Origin: Pseudanabaena sp. UWO311
GTDB taxonomy: Bacteria; Cyanobacteriota; Cyanobacteriia; Pseudanabaenales; Pseudanabaenaceae
Assembly: GCF_006937785.1 (NCBI RefSeq)
Contig: NZ_SJEE01000017.1
Coordinates: 1 to 64,000, forward strand
DNA: 64,000 bases
Reading direction: 5' to 3'
Position numbers and translations under genes: made by a program. Below the pieces are notes generated by a model, which saw nothing but the letters and a program-made list of their open reading frames with translations, searched no databases and was not told where the DNA came from. Shown here piece after piece: positions 51,880 to 61,290 of this stretch (positions within the stretch are counted from its first letter, which is position 1; every line of letters starts with the position of its first letter).

Positions 51880-52518
51880 TCAAGGCGCTAGCCTTTGAAT
51901 TTGCCATGCTTGCTCTTCTTGGTGAGTATATAAAAAGCGATCGTGCAAGCGATTAGTACAGCCCTGCCAAAACTCAAAACTATCAGGAACGACCCGATAG
52001 CCACCCCAAAAATCTGGTAGAGGTATCTCTCCATCCAAAAACTTGTTCTTCATATGTTCAAATTGCATCAGCAGAAGTTGTTTTGAAGAAATCACGGAGC
52101 TTTGTTGAGAAGTCCAAGCTCCTAACTGGCTACCTCTAGGGCGAGAGGTGAAATATTCTAATGATTCGGCAGTAGTTACTTTCTCAGCAGTTCCTGTAAT
52201 ATGGACTTGCCTTTGAAGTGGCAACCAAGTAAACAGAATAGAAACCTTTGGATTTGCATTCATCTGAGTTGCTTTACGACTCTCATAATTTGTAAAGAAA
52301 ACCAATCCATTGGCATCAAAGTATTTCAGCAATACCGTGCGCATAAATGGCTGACCTTGTGCAGAAACTGTCGATAGGGTCATGGCATTTGGTTCTAGTA
52401 ACTCGGCGTTACAGGCTTGCTGAAACCATTTTTCAAATTGCTTGAAGGGATCATCGTGAAGATCTTTGCGTCTAAGCTCTCCTTGCTTGTAATCTTCTCT
52501 TAGGGCGTGAATATCCAT
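51880..52518 (-). CDS. pdxH: pyridoxamine 5'-phosphate oxidase
   Basis: 212 aa. FMN enzyme making PLP. RKDLHDDPFKQFEKWFQQAC, MTLSTVSAQGQPFMRTVLLK, FFTNYESRKATQM, SRPRGSQLGAWTSQQSSVIS and the C-terminal FEFWQGCTNRLHDRFLY fit PdxH throughout. The cupin gene ends 9 bp upstream, so the two form an operon. Confidence 0.96.
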   Translation of the reverse strand: MDIHALREDYKQGELRRKDLHDDPFKQFEKWFQQACNAELLEPNAMTLSTVSAQGQPFMRTVLLKYFDANGLVFFTNYESRKATQMNANPKVSILFTWLPLQRQVHITGTAEKVTTAESLEYFTSRPRGSQLGAWTSQQSSVISSKQLLLMQFEHMKNKFLDGEIPLPDFWGGYRVVPDSFEFWQGCTNRLHDRFLYTHQEEQAWQIQRLAP

Positions 52519-52526
52519 TTTTTTGA

Positions 52527-52952
52527 CTACTCAATATCGGGATTATAAAGAACTACATTTTCTTGTTCGTTGGGATCGTTACGTGAAACGATCGCATGGG
52601 CTGCCTCAGTATCGCTGAGATTATGCGGTTGATGGGGCACACCAGCAGGAATAAACAGAAAATCACCTGCTTCATTAATTACTGAATGTTGTAAACCTTT
52701 GCCATAGCGAGTTTCCACCCTTCCTTTGACCAAATAAATTGCGGTTTCATAGTCACGGTGGAAATGTGGCTCAGCGGAGCCTCCTGCGGGAATAATCACC
52801 AAATTCATCGAAATCCCCTTTGATCCCGCAGTAGCCCCAGAGATGCCAACAAAATAGGGAAGTTTTTGCAAGGTGGAGGTTTCACAATCAGGACTTACTG
52901 TGATGATTTGGCTTGAGGTATCAAGAAATTGCTCGGAATCAGCATTAGTCAT
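52527..52952 (-). CDS. cupin-domain protein
   Basis: 141 aa, a single cupin barrel. Metal-binding motif 1 is GGSAEPHFHRDYETAIYLVKG (two His and a Glu) and motif 2 is GDFLFIPAGVPHQPHN. It could be an enzyme or a binding protein. It precedes pdxH by 9 bp; a link to B6 metabolism is only suggested by position. Confidence 0.85.
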   Translation of the reverse strand: MTNADSEQFLDTSSQIITVSPDCETSTLQKLPYFVGISGATAGSKGISMNLVIIPAGGSAEPHFHRDYETAIYLVKGRVETRYGKGLQHSVINEAGDFLFIPAGVPHQPHNLSDTEAAHAIVSRNDPNEQENVVLYNPDIE

Positions 52953-53314
52953 GGCAACTAAAATAAAGAATAAAGTTTGTTGATAACAGCATCGATAGAG
53001 TCGCGATCGCTATACCCGTCGATGCTAATTACAGCAATTTCCGATCAACCGAACCGAAATAAATTTATTGAAAGTGTTGCGATGCAACACTTTCAATAAA
53101 TTTATTTCGGTTCTGGTTTGAGCGCAAAGCGCTATATGAAACTGCCTTTGTTTTTTTAGAGCCTATGGCTAAAAATCTCAAAATCAGCTTTTAGCATGAG
53201 AATAGCTTTTGCTTCACATCATTAATCATATACTCAGCGAAAAAAGTTAAGATGGTAGACTCTAAGTATAGTATTCGATAATTCTTGTAATAAATAAGGT
53301 CACGACATCAAGTT
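52953..53314. other. divergent promoter region with 30-bp hairpin
   Basis: A perfect inverted repeat at 53051-53113 (30-bp arms, apex GC-GAT-GC, inner module AAAGTGTTGC). The remainder is AT-rich, with no gene. The hairpin lies between divergently transcribed genes, so it is in a 5' region for both. Confidence 0.7.
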
Positions 53315-55150
53315 ATGGATGCAGTTGCAGTAAAGCCCAGCGAAAGCAAACCTAGTGATATTAAACCTAGTGATATCCTGCGGCAAGCCGATACCGAAAA
53401 ACTAGCGCGGATTCGCCACACCTGCTCTCATGTGATGGCAATGGCAGTTCAAAAGTTATATCCCGATGCTAAGGTGACTATCGGCCCTGCAACTGAAAAT
53501 GGCTTTTATTACGATTTCGATCGCTCTGAGCATTTTACACCCAGTGATCTAAAGGCGATCGCTAAGGAAATGAAGCGGATCATCAAGTGGAATCAACCCC
53601 TTGTGCGTCAGGAATTACCACGTCCTGAGATGCTTACCGAAATCGAGAAACTAAATGAGCCTTACAAAATTGAATTGCTAGCTGCCATTCCTGAAGGGCA
53701 AAATATTAGCCGTTATTTCATTGGCGATCCTGAAAAATTTGAAAAACAGCCTTGGTGGGACTTGTGTGCTGGCCCCCACCTAGATGCTACTGGCGATATT
53801 AATCCCGATGCTTTTGCCCTAGAAAGCATTGCAGGAGCATACTGGCGCGGCGACGAAAAGAATCCAATGCTACAACGGATTTATGGCACGGCTTGGGAAA
53901 CTCCTGAACAACTTCAGGCGTATCACCAAATGCTCGAAGAAGCCAAACGTCGCGATCACCGCACCATCGGCAAAGATCTGCAACTATTCAGCATTCAAGA
54001 AGAAGCTGGTGGCGGTTTGGTTTTCTGGCATCCTCGCGGCGCGATTATCCGCAACACCATCGAAGCATTCTGGAAAGATACTCATGCCCAGAATGGCTAT
54101 GAGGCAGTAACCACTCCCCACATGGCAAACCTTGACCTGTGGAAAATTTCAGGGCATAACGACTTCTATCGCGAAAGTATGTTTCAGCCGATGGAAGTGG
54201 AGCATCAAGTTTATCAGCTTAAGCCGATGAACTGTCCGTTCCATGTGTTGATTTACAAAGACACTTTACATTCCTACAAAGAGTTTCCGATTCGCTATGC
54301 TGAGCTTGGCACAGTCTATCGTTATGAGCGCTCTGGAACCATGCATGGGCTGATGCGTGTGCGCGGCTTTACGCAAGATGATGCGCATATCTTCTGTACT
54401 GAGGCACAAATCGAACAGGAAATTATTGGCGTACTCAATCTTGCGGAATTAATTCTCTCGACCTTTGGCTTTGAGAATTATGAGATCAATCTCTCGACCC
54501 GTCCCGAAAAATATGTTGGCTCTGACGAGATTTGGGAAAAGTCTACTGAGGCGCTAAAACAGGCTCTCAATCATAAGGGCTGGGACTATGTGGTCGATGA
54601 AGGTGGTGGCGCTTTCTATGGTCCAAAGATTGATATCAAGATCGAAGATGCGATCGGTCGCCGTTGGCAATGTTCGACAATTCAGCTAGATTTCAATTTG
54701 CCCGATCGCTTCAAGATGGAATATGTTGGTGAAGATGGTGTACGTCATCAACCAATCATGATTCACCGTGCACTTTTTGGTTCCGTCGAGCGTTTCATCG
54801 GCGTACTGATTGAAAACTATGCTGGTGATTTTCCTCTTTGGTTAGCTCCTGTGCAAGCTAAGCTAATTGCGGTTTCTGACAGTCAAATGGAATATGCTGA
54901 GCAAGTTGCCGCCAAGATGAAAGCCGCAGGTTTGCGAGTCCAGCTAGACCATAGCGGCGATCGCATGGCGAAGCAAATCCGCAAAGCTGAGATGGAGAAA
55001 GTACCTGTAATGGCAGTAATTGGTGCGAAAGAAGTTGATGCTGGCACTCTCAGCATTCGCAGCCGCAAGCATGGTGAGCTCGGTGTAATCTCTGTGGATG
55101 AGGCGATTAGCAAAATGCAAGCAGCCATAAGCGATCGCACTTGGTTCTAA
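53315..55150 (+). CDS. thrS: threonyl-tRNA synthetase
   Basis: 611 aa. The N-terminal TGS domain is absent; a short Lys/Pro/Ser leader with a KPSDI repeat leads straight into the editing domain (RHTCSHVMAMAVQKLYPDAK, GPATENGFYYDFD). The class II core follows (KPMNCPFHVLIYKDTLHSY, MRVRGFTQDDAHIFC), then FGSVERFIGVLIE and the anticodon-binding domain. Loss of TGS occurs in several cyanobacterial ThrS. Confidence 0.96.
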   Translation: MDAVAVKPSESKPSDIKPSDILRQADTEKLARIRHTCSHVMAMAVQKLYPDAKVTIGPATENGFYYDFDRSEHFTPSDLKAIAKEMKRIIKWNQPLVRQELPRPEMLTEIEKLNEPYKIELLAAIPEGQNISRYFIGDPEKFEKQPWWDLCAGPHLDATGDINPDAFALESIAGAYWRGDEKNPMLQRIYGTAWETPEQLQAYHQMLEEAKRRDHRTIGKDLQLFSIQEEAGGGLVFWHPRGAIIRNTIEAFWKDTHAQNGYEAVTTPHMANLDLWKISGHNDFYRESMFQPMEVEHQVYQLKPMNCPFHVLIYKDTLHSYKEFPIRYAELGTVYRYERSGTMHGLMRVRGFTQDDAHIFCTEAQIEQEIIGVLNLAELILSTFGFENYEINLSTRPEKYVGSDEIWEKSTEALKQALNHKGWDYVVDEGGGAFYGPKIDIKIEDAIGRRWQCSTIQLDFNLPDRFKMEYVGEDGVRHQPIMIHRALFGSVERFIGVLIENYAGDFPLWLAPVQAKLIAVSDSQMEYAEQVAAKMKAAGLRVQLDHSGDRMAKQIRKAEMEKVPVMAVIGAKEVDAGTLSIRSRKHGELGVISVDEAISKMQAAISDRTWF

Positions 55151-55199
55151 CAACATAAAAAGTTAAGCAGCGCTCCGCGCTGCTTAACTTTTTATGTTG
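55151..55199. terminator. hairpin between thrS and purL, apex GC-TCC-GC
   Basis: Perfect 23-bp arms (CAACATAAAAAGTTAAGCAG start), serving the convergent pair. Confidence 0.75.
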
Positions 55200-55204
55200 C
55201 TTCT

Positions 55205-57529
55205 TTACAAAATATGTCCCATACGTTTGGGAATTGCCTCATTAAAGTTTTTTGTGATTTGAGATAAAGATACAGAAATCGCCTTCTCTCCTCCAACAAT
55301 AATCTCCAAATCTCTTGCTGCATCGCTGACAATGCCAATATATTGCCAGTTATTGCTTAGCTGGCTAGTGAGATAGGTTTCCCAAGCATTGCGATCGCAT
55401 TCTTTCACGGATACCACTATTCTACTCGCGCCTTCACCAAAGAGGAGTTGAGTAAGGTGATTGCCTTCAAGATTGGCTAGTTTGATTTGTGCCGTGAGTT
55501 TGCCAGAGATGCATGATTCTGCGATCGCGACAGCAAGCCCACCATCAGAACAGTCATGGGCTGACTGGACTAAACCTTGAGTAATACCTTGACGACAAGC
55601 AAATTGAACTTTTCGTTCTAGCTCGAAATCTACAGGTTGTGGACGACCTGTCACCTCACCAATAACTGAAGCGAGATATTCAGAACCTGCCAAACTAGCG
55701 CGATCGCTACCGAGTAGATAAATCGCATCACCGACCGCTTTCCAACCCTGTCTAACAACCTTAGTTACATCTTCAACTAAGCCCACCATACCGATTACAG
55801 GTGTAGGATAGATTGGTTGAGAATTGCCATCTGAGTCGATAGTTTCGTTGTAGAGTGAGACGTTACCACCCGTCACAGGCGTTGATAGCTCACGACAAGC
55901 ATCAGCAATTCCACGACATGCTTCGTGAAGTTGCCAATAGCCGATCGCATTTTCTGGGCTGCCAAAGTTTAAATTATCGGTTACGGATAGAGGCTCGGAA
56001 CCGACACAGGACAAGTTTCGCGCTGCCTCCGCAACCGCAAGTTTTGCACCTTCGTAAGGATCGAGGTAAACATAACGGGCATTGCAATCGACTGTAGCCG
56101 AGACACCAACAAGAGAATCAATTTGAGAAGCTGTCGATTCTAAGTCACCGACACCAAAGCCTTGACTGCGTAAACGAATTACGGCAGCATCGGCTCCCCC
56201 TGGGAAGATGACTGTATTATTTTGCACTTGATGATCGTATTGGCGATAGACCCATGCTTTCGATGCGATCGCAGGCGTATCTAGCAATTGTAAAAGTGCA
56301 TCATTGGGAGTAATGGATGGGAAAGCGGCGATCGCCGCTTTCTCATCCCAAGCCCAAGCTTTTTTAGCATAATCAGGCGTATCAGCTAACTGACGATGAT
56401 AAATCGGTGTATTATCTGCCAACGCGGTCGCAGGAATCTCCGCAGCAACTTCACCATGCCAAAGAATTCGCACAATTGGCTCGGCAAGAACTTCACCAGC
56501 AACAACGGCATGAAGTCCCCAACGCTCGAAAATTTCAATGAGTTCTGCTTCTCTTCCTTTATGTGCAACAAAGAGCATTCTTTCCTGCGATTCCGACAGC
56601 AAATATTCATAGGGAGTCATTCCCGTTTCTCTAGCAGGAATCTTGTCCAAATCGAGAACAACACCAACGCCACCTTTCGCCGCCATTTCAGAAGTTGAAC
56701 AGGTTAAACCTGCCGCACCCATGTCTTGCGCCGCCACAACTGCGCCTGTTTTGAAAGCTTCTAAACAAGCTTCCACTAAAGACTTCTCTAAGAATGGATC
56801 GCCTACTTGTACCGCCGAACGACTTTGTTCGGATTTATCTGAGATCTCTGTACTAGCAAAACTCGCTCCCTTCATACCATCGCGCCCCGTAGTGGAGCCA
56901 ACATAGATCACAGGATTCCCAGTGCCAGAAGCTCCCGATTTGACAATTTCTTTGGTTTCCATAATCCCGATCGCCATTGCATTGACGAGAGGATTACGGT
57001 TATAGGCTTTATCAAAATAAACTTCACCGCCAACGGTAGGGACACCAATGCAATTGCCATAGCCAGCAATACCATTGACAATGCCATTAACTCGACTCCG
57101 CACCCAAGGATCGGAAAGTTCACCAAAACGTAATGAGTTGAGAATCGCGACGGGACGCGCTCCCATCGTGAAAATATCTCGTAAAATACCGCCTACGCCT
57201 GTCGCTGCACCTTGATATGGCTCGACTGCTGACGGGCGATTATGGCTTTCGATCTTGAAACTGATGGCAATATCATCGGTAATCTTGACTACACCTGCAT
57301 TTTCCCCAGGGCCTACCAGAATGCGATCGCCTGTGGTCGGGAATTGCTTAAGTAATGGACGTGAATTTTTGTAGCAGCAATGCTCTGACCACATTACGCC
57401 AAACATCCCCAATTCGGCTTTGTTGGGTTCGCGATTTAGGCGATCACAAATCATCTGATACTCATCTAAGGTCAAGCCTTCAGACTTGATTTCGGCTGGG
57501 GAAAATTTAGTGGTGATATTTGCGGTCAT
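55205..57529 (-). CDS. purL: phosphoribosylformylglycinamidine synthase subunit PurL
   Basis: 774 aa, the small-type PurL used with PurS and PurQ. Converts FGAR to [78 protein letters not shown] and [19 protein letters not shown] are conserved. ATG 57529 ([11 protein letters not shown]) fits family starts; an upstream TTG at 57559 is less likely. Confidence 0.96.
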   Translation of the reverse strand: MTANITTKFSPAEIKSEGLTLDEYQMICDRLNREPNKAELGMFGVMWSEHCCYKNSRPLLKQFPTTGDRILVGPGENAGVVKITDDIAISFKIESHNRPSAVEPYQGAATGVGGILRDIFTMGARPVAILNSLRFGELSDPWVRSRVNGIVNGIAGYGNCIGVPTVGGEVYFDKAYNRNPLVNAMAIGIMETKEIVKSGASGTGNPVIYVGSTTGRDGMKGASFASTEISDKSEQSRSAVQVGDPFLEKSLVEACLEAFKTGAVVAAQDMGAAGLTCSTSEMAAKGGVGVVLDLDKIPARETGMTPYEYLLSESQERMLFVAHKGREAELIEIFERWGLHAVVAGEVLAEPIVRILWHGEVAAEIPATALADNTPIYHRQLADTPDYAKKAWAWDEKAAIAAFPSITPNDALLQLLDTPAIASKAWVYRQYDHQVQNNTVIFPGGADAAVIRLRSQGFGVGDLESTASQIDSLVGVSATVDCNARYVYLDPYEGAKLAVAEAARNLSCVGSEPLSVTDNLNFGSPENAIGYWQLHEACRGIADACRELSTPVTGGNVSLYNETIDSDGNSQPIYPTPVIGMVGLVEDVTKVVRQGWKAVGDAIYLLGSDRASLAGSEYLASVIGEVTGRPQPVDFELERKVQFACRQGITQGLVQSAHDCSDGGLAVAIAESCISGKLTAQIKLANLEGNHLTQLLFGEGASRIVVSVKECDRNAWETYLTSQLSNNWQYIGIVSDAARDLEIIVGGEKAISVSLSQITKNFNEAIPKRMGHIL

Positions 57530-57591
57530 AGTAACGTGCGACAAATCTTTAGCGGTCAATATCGATCTTACTAGTCAAACTTAATTTTTGA

Positions 57592-57764
57592 CAAAAAAAT
57601 AGGAGTAGTGCATCGCACTACTCCTATTTTTTTGGTTGTAAGTACCTCGGCATAATTAAAAAAACAGAGCCAAAATCCTTAGTAAGCCGACACTTCTTTA
57701 AATTAAAAATCAAAACATGTAAAAGTTTTAAAAGCACAAAATGGCTACGCCATTTTGTGCTTTT
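57592..57764. terminator. two hairpins between CheW gene and purL
   Basis: 57592-57634 (apex GC-ATC-GC, AGGAGTAGTGC arms) and 57730-57764 (16-bp perfect, apex GC-TAC-GC, 3' of the chemosensory operon). Both match the modular family. No gene in between. Confidence 0.7.
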
Positions 57765-57767
57765 GTA

Positions 57768-58283
57768 TTATTTGTTCTTTTTTAAGACGGTCGAAATAAG
57801 GCGATCGCTATTGATCTCAAATAAAGAAGGGAGATCCTTAGAAGGAAGAGTCATGGAGCTGATAAAGTCAACTTTCCATCGCTCACTATAGGTTGGAGGA
57901 AGTGGGACAATTTGATCTTGTGCGACTCTTTGCAGGGCAGGTTGAGAATTGCTCAGTATGCCAATTAAATCCTCTTTTTGATTGCAAACAATTATCAAGG
58001 AGGGCTTTGAAGATACAGATGCTCCATTAACAACTAACTGAGGAATATCACTTACTTGGACTTTAGTTTGACCAAATAGTATTTTCCCTAGATCAATGAG
58101 TGGCACGTTTTGTCCTGCCAGAGTAATTTTGGGAATATGTTTCTCAAGGGGAATGACTCGATATATGGATTCAATTGGCAGAATAAACCAAGCAAGACGT
58201 AAGCGGAAAGCAACATATTGCTTTCCGATATCAGGACGAAGTTCTGAAAGTCGTTGCGATCGCAGAGAAGAAATGGCTGGCAT
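57768..58283 (-). CDS. CheW-like adaptor (downstream)
   Basis: 171 aa. Two CheW-fold halves are visible: YVAFRLRLAWFILPIESIYRVI and VPLIDLGKILFG, then SLIIVCNQKEDLIGILS. It should couple receptor and CheA kinase. Last gene of the operon; it starts 31 bp after cheA across a spacer of ATAATTCGTAATT repeats. Confidence 0.82.
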   Translation of the reverse strand: MPAISSLRSQRLSELRPDIGKQYVAFRLRLAWFILPIESIYRVIPLEKHIPKITLAGQNVPLIDLGKILFGQTKVQVSDIPQLVVNGASVSSKPSLIIVCNQKEDLIGILSNSQPALQRVAQDQIVPLPPTYSERWKVDFISSMTLPSKDLPSLFEINSDRLISTVLKKNK

Positions 58284-58313
58284 AATTCGTAATTGATAAT
58301 TCGTAATTCGTAA

Positions 58314-61226
58314 TTAATTAGCGACAAGCTGAGATAACGTTTGCAAGAGTTCATTATCTTTAAATGGCTTGGCAAAATATGCAGAAGCTCCCAGACGCAT
58401 TGCTAAGTCTCGATGTTTTGCACCACTTCGAGATGTGAGCATCATCACAGGAATATTTTTGCAACTATCATCGCCACGAGATTGTACTAAGAAGCCAAAT
58501 CCGTCTAACCGAGGCATTTCGATATCGCAGATCACGGCTTTGACTCTGGAGCTTTTCGGTGATGTTTGCAATTTCCGCAACTTCTCCATTGCTTCTAGTC
58601 CATCTTTAGCTTGTTCCACTCGATAGCCCGATTTCTCCAATGTCATCGCTAAGAATCTCCGCACATTAATTGAATCATCAACGATCAGTACGGTAACCCG
58701 TCGATCGCCTCGCTCAGAAGGCAAGGTGAGTGTTTTACTAGGAGGTGCATCAATATCGGCAATTGACCAAGTTAATAGGCTATCAATATCTACCAATGGC
58801 ACAAGCTTACCACCACCTAAAATTGCGCAACCCATAAACCCAGTGGGCATTGGGATCTGACTTTGCAAACCACGAATGGTTACTTCCTGCTCACCCCAAT
58901 AGCGCTCCACTTGCAATCCGAAAGGAACGTTATTGCGCGTAACAACTAACATTAAAGGCTCATCTACAATCGGGCGGTTTTCAGTTTCAATTTGAAATTG
59001 CGGACGCGAGAAGTGGAGGCGATCGCCTAATTTTAATAAAGGTACTGAATATCCTTGCCAATCCAACACTTCTTGATTGGCGACTGTGTAGATCGAAGTA
59101 TCTTTAATTAAGAGAATTTCTTCAACAGCACTGGTCAGAATTGCCATCTGCAAACCATTGCTTTCAAATAAAAGCACTCGCGCAATTGAGAGAGATACTG
59201 GCACTGTCAAGATAAAAGTTGTCCCTTGTCCAGATTCGGTTTCGACACGAACGCTGCCACCAATCACATTCAAATTAGAGCGCACCACATCCATACCAAC
59301 ACCACGACCTGAAAGCTCAGTCACGCGATCGGCAGTGCTAAATCCTGCTTCAAAAATCAACTCCAGTAGTTCAGCTTCACTGCAGCCATCAAGATCACTC
59401 TCGCTTAATCCCATCTGCAAAGCGCGATCGCGTAGCTTGGTAAAATTAATACCATTGCCATCATCACTGACAGTAATTACAGTTTGGTTGCCGCGATATC
59501 CAGCGGCAATTTCGATCTTTCCTTTCGGTGGCTTCCCCTGAGCTATTCGAGTTTCTGGTGTTTCGATACCATGATCGAAGGCATTGCGAATTAGATGTAA
59601 AAGCGGATCTTCTAAAACGTCTAATACTGATCGCTCAACTAAGGTTGAACTCCCGCGCAAGATAAGTTCAACCTGTTTGCCATGGGTCAATGATAAATCC
59701 CGTAGCAAACGCGGAAATCTCCCTAAGACTTCACTAAGCATTCGCATTCTCGCTTGCTCGATCGCAGTTTGCATTTGCCGTGAAACACGTCCTAGCTCAC
59801 GCTCAGTTCCTTCAGTATCAGTTAAAGCGGTTTCCAAATCGCTGGAAACTTCTTGTAACTGCACTACACTATCCATGATTTCCCGTGATAGTACATGCAA
59901 CTCACTATAGGAATCCATTTCTAGTAAATCAAATCGACTAGCATAGGGTAGAAATACTTCGTTGCTTTGACTTTGACTGGTAAAGCGATCGCCCTTAATA
60001 CTCGTCGGTGTTTCGGTTGCCATTACTGCATTGATAGGAATGAACGACTCGGAGGAGGTTGCTACGCGATCATAGGCATCTCTTAATTGAGCATTAGATT
60101 GCTCTAAGCCATGCATTCTTGTATTTAAGAGTTGTACTAGATCGCGCATCCGTTTTAGTTGTAGGCGCAATCCACTCCGTTCAGCATTTAACTCACCAAA
60201 GCGATCGCTAAGTGCTTCTAGCTGACGAAGAGGAACGCGAATCGTCGCATCTAGATTTTGATCAGGTTGAGCAGGAGCATCGGCTGCTGTATCACTATCA
60301 AAGCTTAAAACTTGGATTTCTTCTAGATCTACCGCTGATTTTTCTAGACTAATTGTTTGATCTTCTTGCCAAAAACTACTATCTAATAATGTGGGTTTAG
60401 AGTCTACTGGGCTAGGAGAATTGAGATCTCCTGAGCCTGAATCCAAGAAGGTGGCTATCTCAAAATGTTCAGGTAAAGCCTGAAACTGCCCAACCAAAAC
60501 AAGGGCTTGCGATCGTCTCCAAGCTTCCAGTGCAGCCGTTGTCACTTCGCGAAGATTATGTTCTTTTGATTCCAGAGCAGCACTAATTTCTGCACAAAGA
60601 TTGCTAAATGCAGGAAGCTCTAACATTTCTCCTAAGCAGCCAAATTCTTGACTGGTGAGCTCAAACTCTTCCCTCAGTACCTGAGAGTTTTGATCAGCTA
60701 GGACAGTAGTCAATCTCTCCAAACAAGCATCTACTTCAGTTGAAAACATGAGGACACGCATATCCTCACCTGCTTCTTCAGATAGTAGATTCGCTTCATC
60801 TTGTGCTGTTAGCTCACCTAAAATTGTGCGCAAATGAGTAAAGGGAGGATTAGCAAATTCTCGTAACCAATTATCCTCGGGAGTTCTTCGCTGCTTATGA
60901 ATATTAGCAGTTTCTCTCATGTTGTCGATCGCACTCAGGAATAGGCTTTCGATCTCAGGAGTCGTGTTTTTGTTGCCAGCTTGTAAAATCTTAAAAAAGT
61001 CTTCTAGTTGGTGAGCGAGTTCACTGAGAGCCATAAAGCCCATCATCCCCGCACCACCTTTCATCGAGTGTGCAGCCCGCAAAATCTTGTCGAGAGCCGA
61101 TTTCTGCAACCCGCGATCGCTTAAACCGATGATTTCCGTCTCAATATCCGCCAAAAAATCTTTAACTTCGTCGAGAAATAGCAATCGAACTTCCCATTCG
61201 CGATCGCTTAATGTATTAGTTGCCAT
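58314..61226 (-). CDS. hybrid CheA histidine kinase with C-terminal receiver
   Basis: 970 aa. Hpt domain with H53 in RAAHSMKGGAGMMGF; then a long linker; the dimerisation/kinase core with HLIRNAFDHGIETPETR (N box), DDGNGINFTKLRDRAL and GRGVGMDVVRSNL; a CheW-like P5 domain; and a receiver (VLIVDDSINVRRFLAMTLEK, VICDIEMPRLDGF, FAKPF). This is the Pix/Pil-type cyanobacterial CheA for phototaxis or pilus motility. No separate CheB or CheR nearby. Confidence 0.93.
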   Translation of the reverse strand: MATNTLSDREWEVRLLFLDEVKDFLADIETEIIGLSDRGLQKSALDKILRAAHSMKGGAGMMGFMALSELAHQLEDFFKILQAGNKNTTPEIESLFLSAIDNMRETANIHKQRRTPEDNWLREFANPPFTHLRTILGELTAQDEANLLSEEAGEDMRVLMFSTEVDACLERLTTVLADQNSQVLREEFELTSQEFGCLGEMLELPAFSNLCAEISAALESKEHNLREVTTAALEAWRRSQALVLVGQFQALPEHFEIATFLDSGSGDLNSPSPVDSKPTLLDSSFWQEDQTISLEKSAVDLEEIQVLSFDSDTAADAPAQPDQNLDATIRVPLRQLEALSDRFGELNAERSGLRLQLKRMRDLVQLLNTRMHGLEQSNAQLRDAYDRVATSSESFIPINAVMATETPTSIKGDRFTSQSQSNEVFLPYASRFDLLEMDSYSELHVLSREIMDSVVQLQEVSSDLETALTDTEGTERELGRVSRQMQTAIEQARMRMLSEVLGRFPRLLRDLSLTHGKQVELILRGSSTLVERSVLDVLEDPLLHLIRNAFDHGIETPETRIAQGKPPKGKIEIAAGYRGNQTVITVSDDGNGINFTKLRDRALQMGLSESDLDGCSEAELLELIFEAGFSTADRVTELSGRGVGMDVVRSNLNVIGGSVRVETESGQGTTFILTVPVSLSIARVLLFESNGLQMAILTSAVEEILLIKDTSIYTVANQEVLDWQGYSVPLLKLGDRLHFSRPQFQIETENRPIVDEPLMLVVTRNNVPFGLQVERYWGEQEVTIRGLQSQIPMPTGFMGCAILGGGKLVPLVDIDSLLTWSIADIDAPPSKTLTLPSERGDRRVTVLIVDDSINVRRFLAMTLEKSGYRVEQAKDGLEAMEKLRKLQTSPKSSRVKAVICDIEMPRLDGFGFLVQSRGDDSCKNIPVMMLTSRSGAKHRDLAMRLGASAYFAKPFKDNELLQTLSQLVAN

Positions 61227-61253
61227 ATCGACCTCTACTAATTTTAAAAATTA

Positions 61254-61288
61254 TTTTTGCCCCCTGTGCGAAGCACAGGGGGCAAAAA
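61254..61288. terminator. hairpin between MCP and cheA, apex GC-GAA-GC
   Basis: Perfect 16-bp arms (TTTTTGCCCCCTGTGC). Lying inside an operon, it may act as an attenuator or set mRNA ratios. Confidence 0.7.
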
Positions 61289-61290
61289 CT

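Noticed and set aside
59158-59910. two >100-codon plus ORFs antisense to cheA
   Set aside because: Shadows created by codon bias in the kinase core; the kinase frame is fully conserved.
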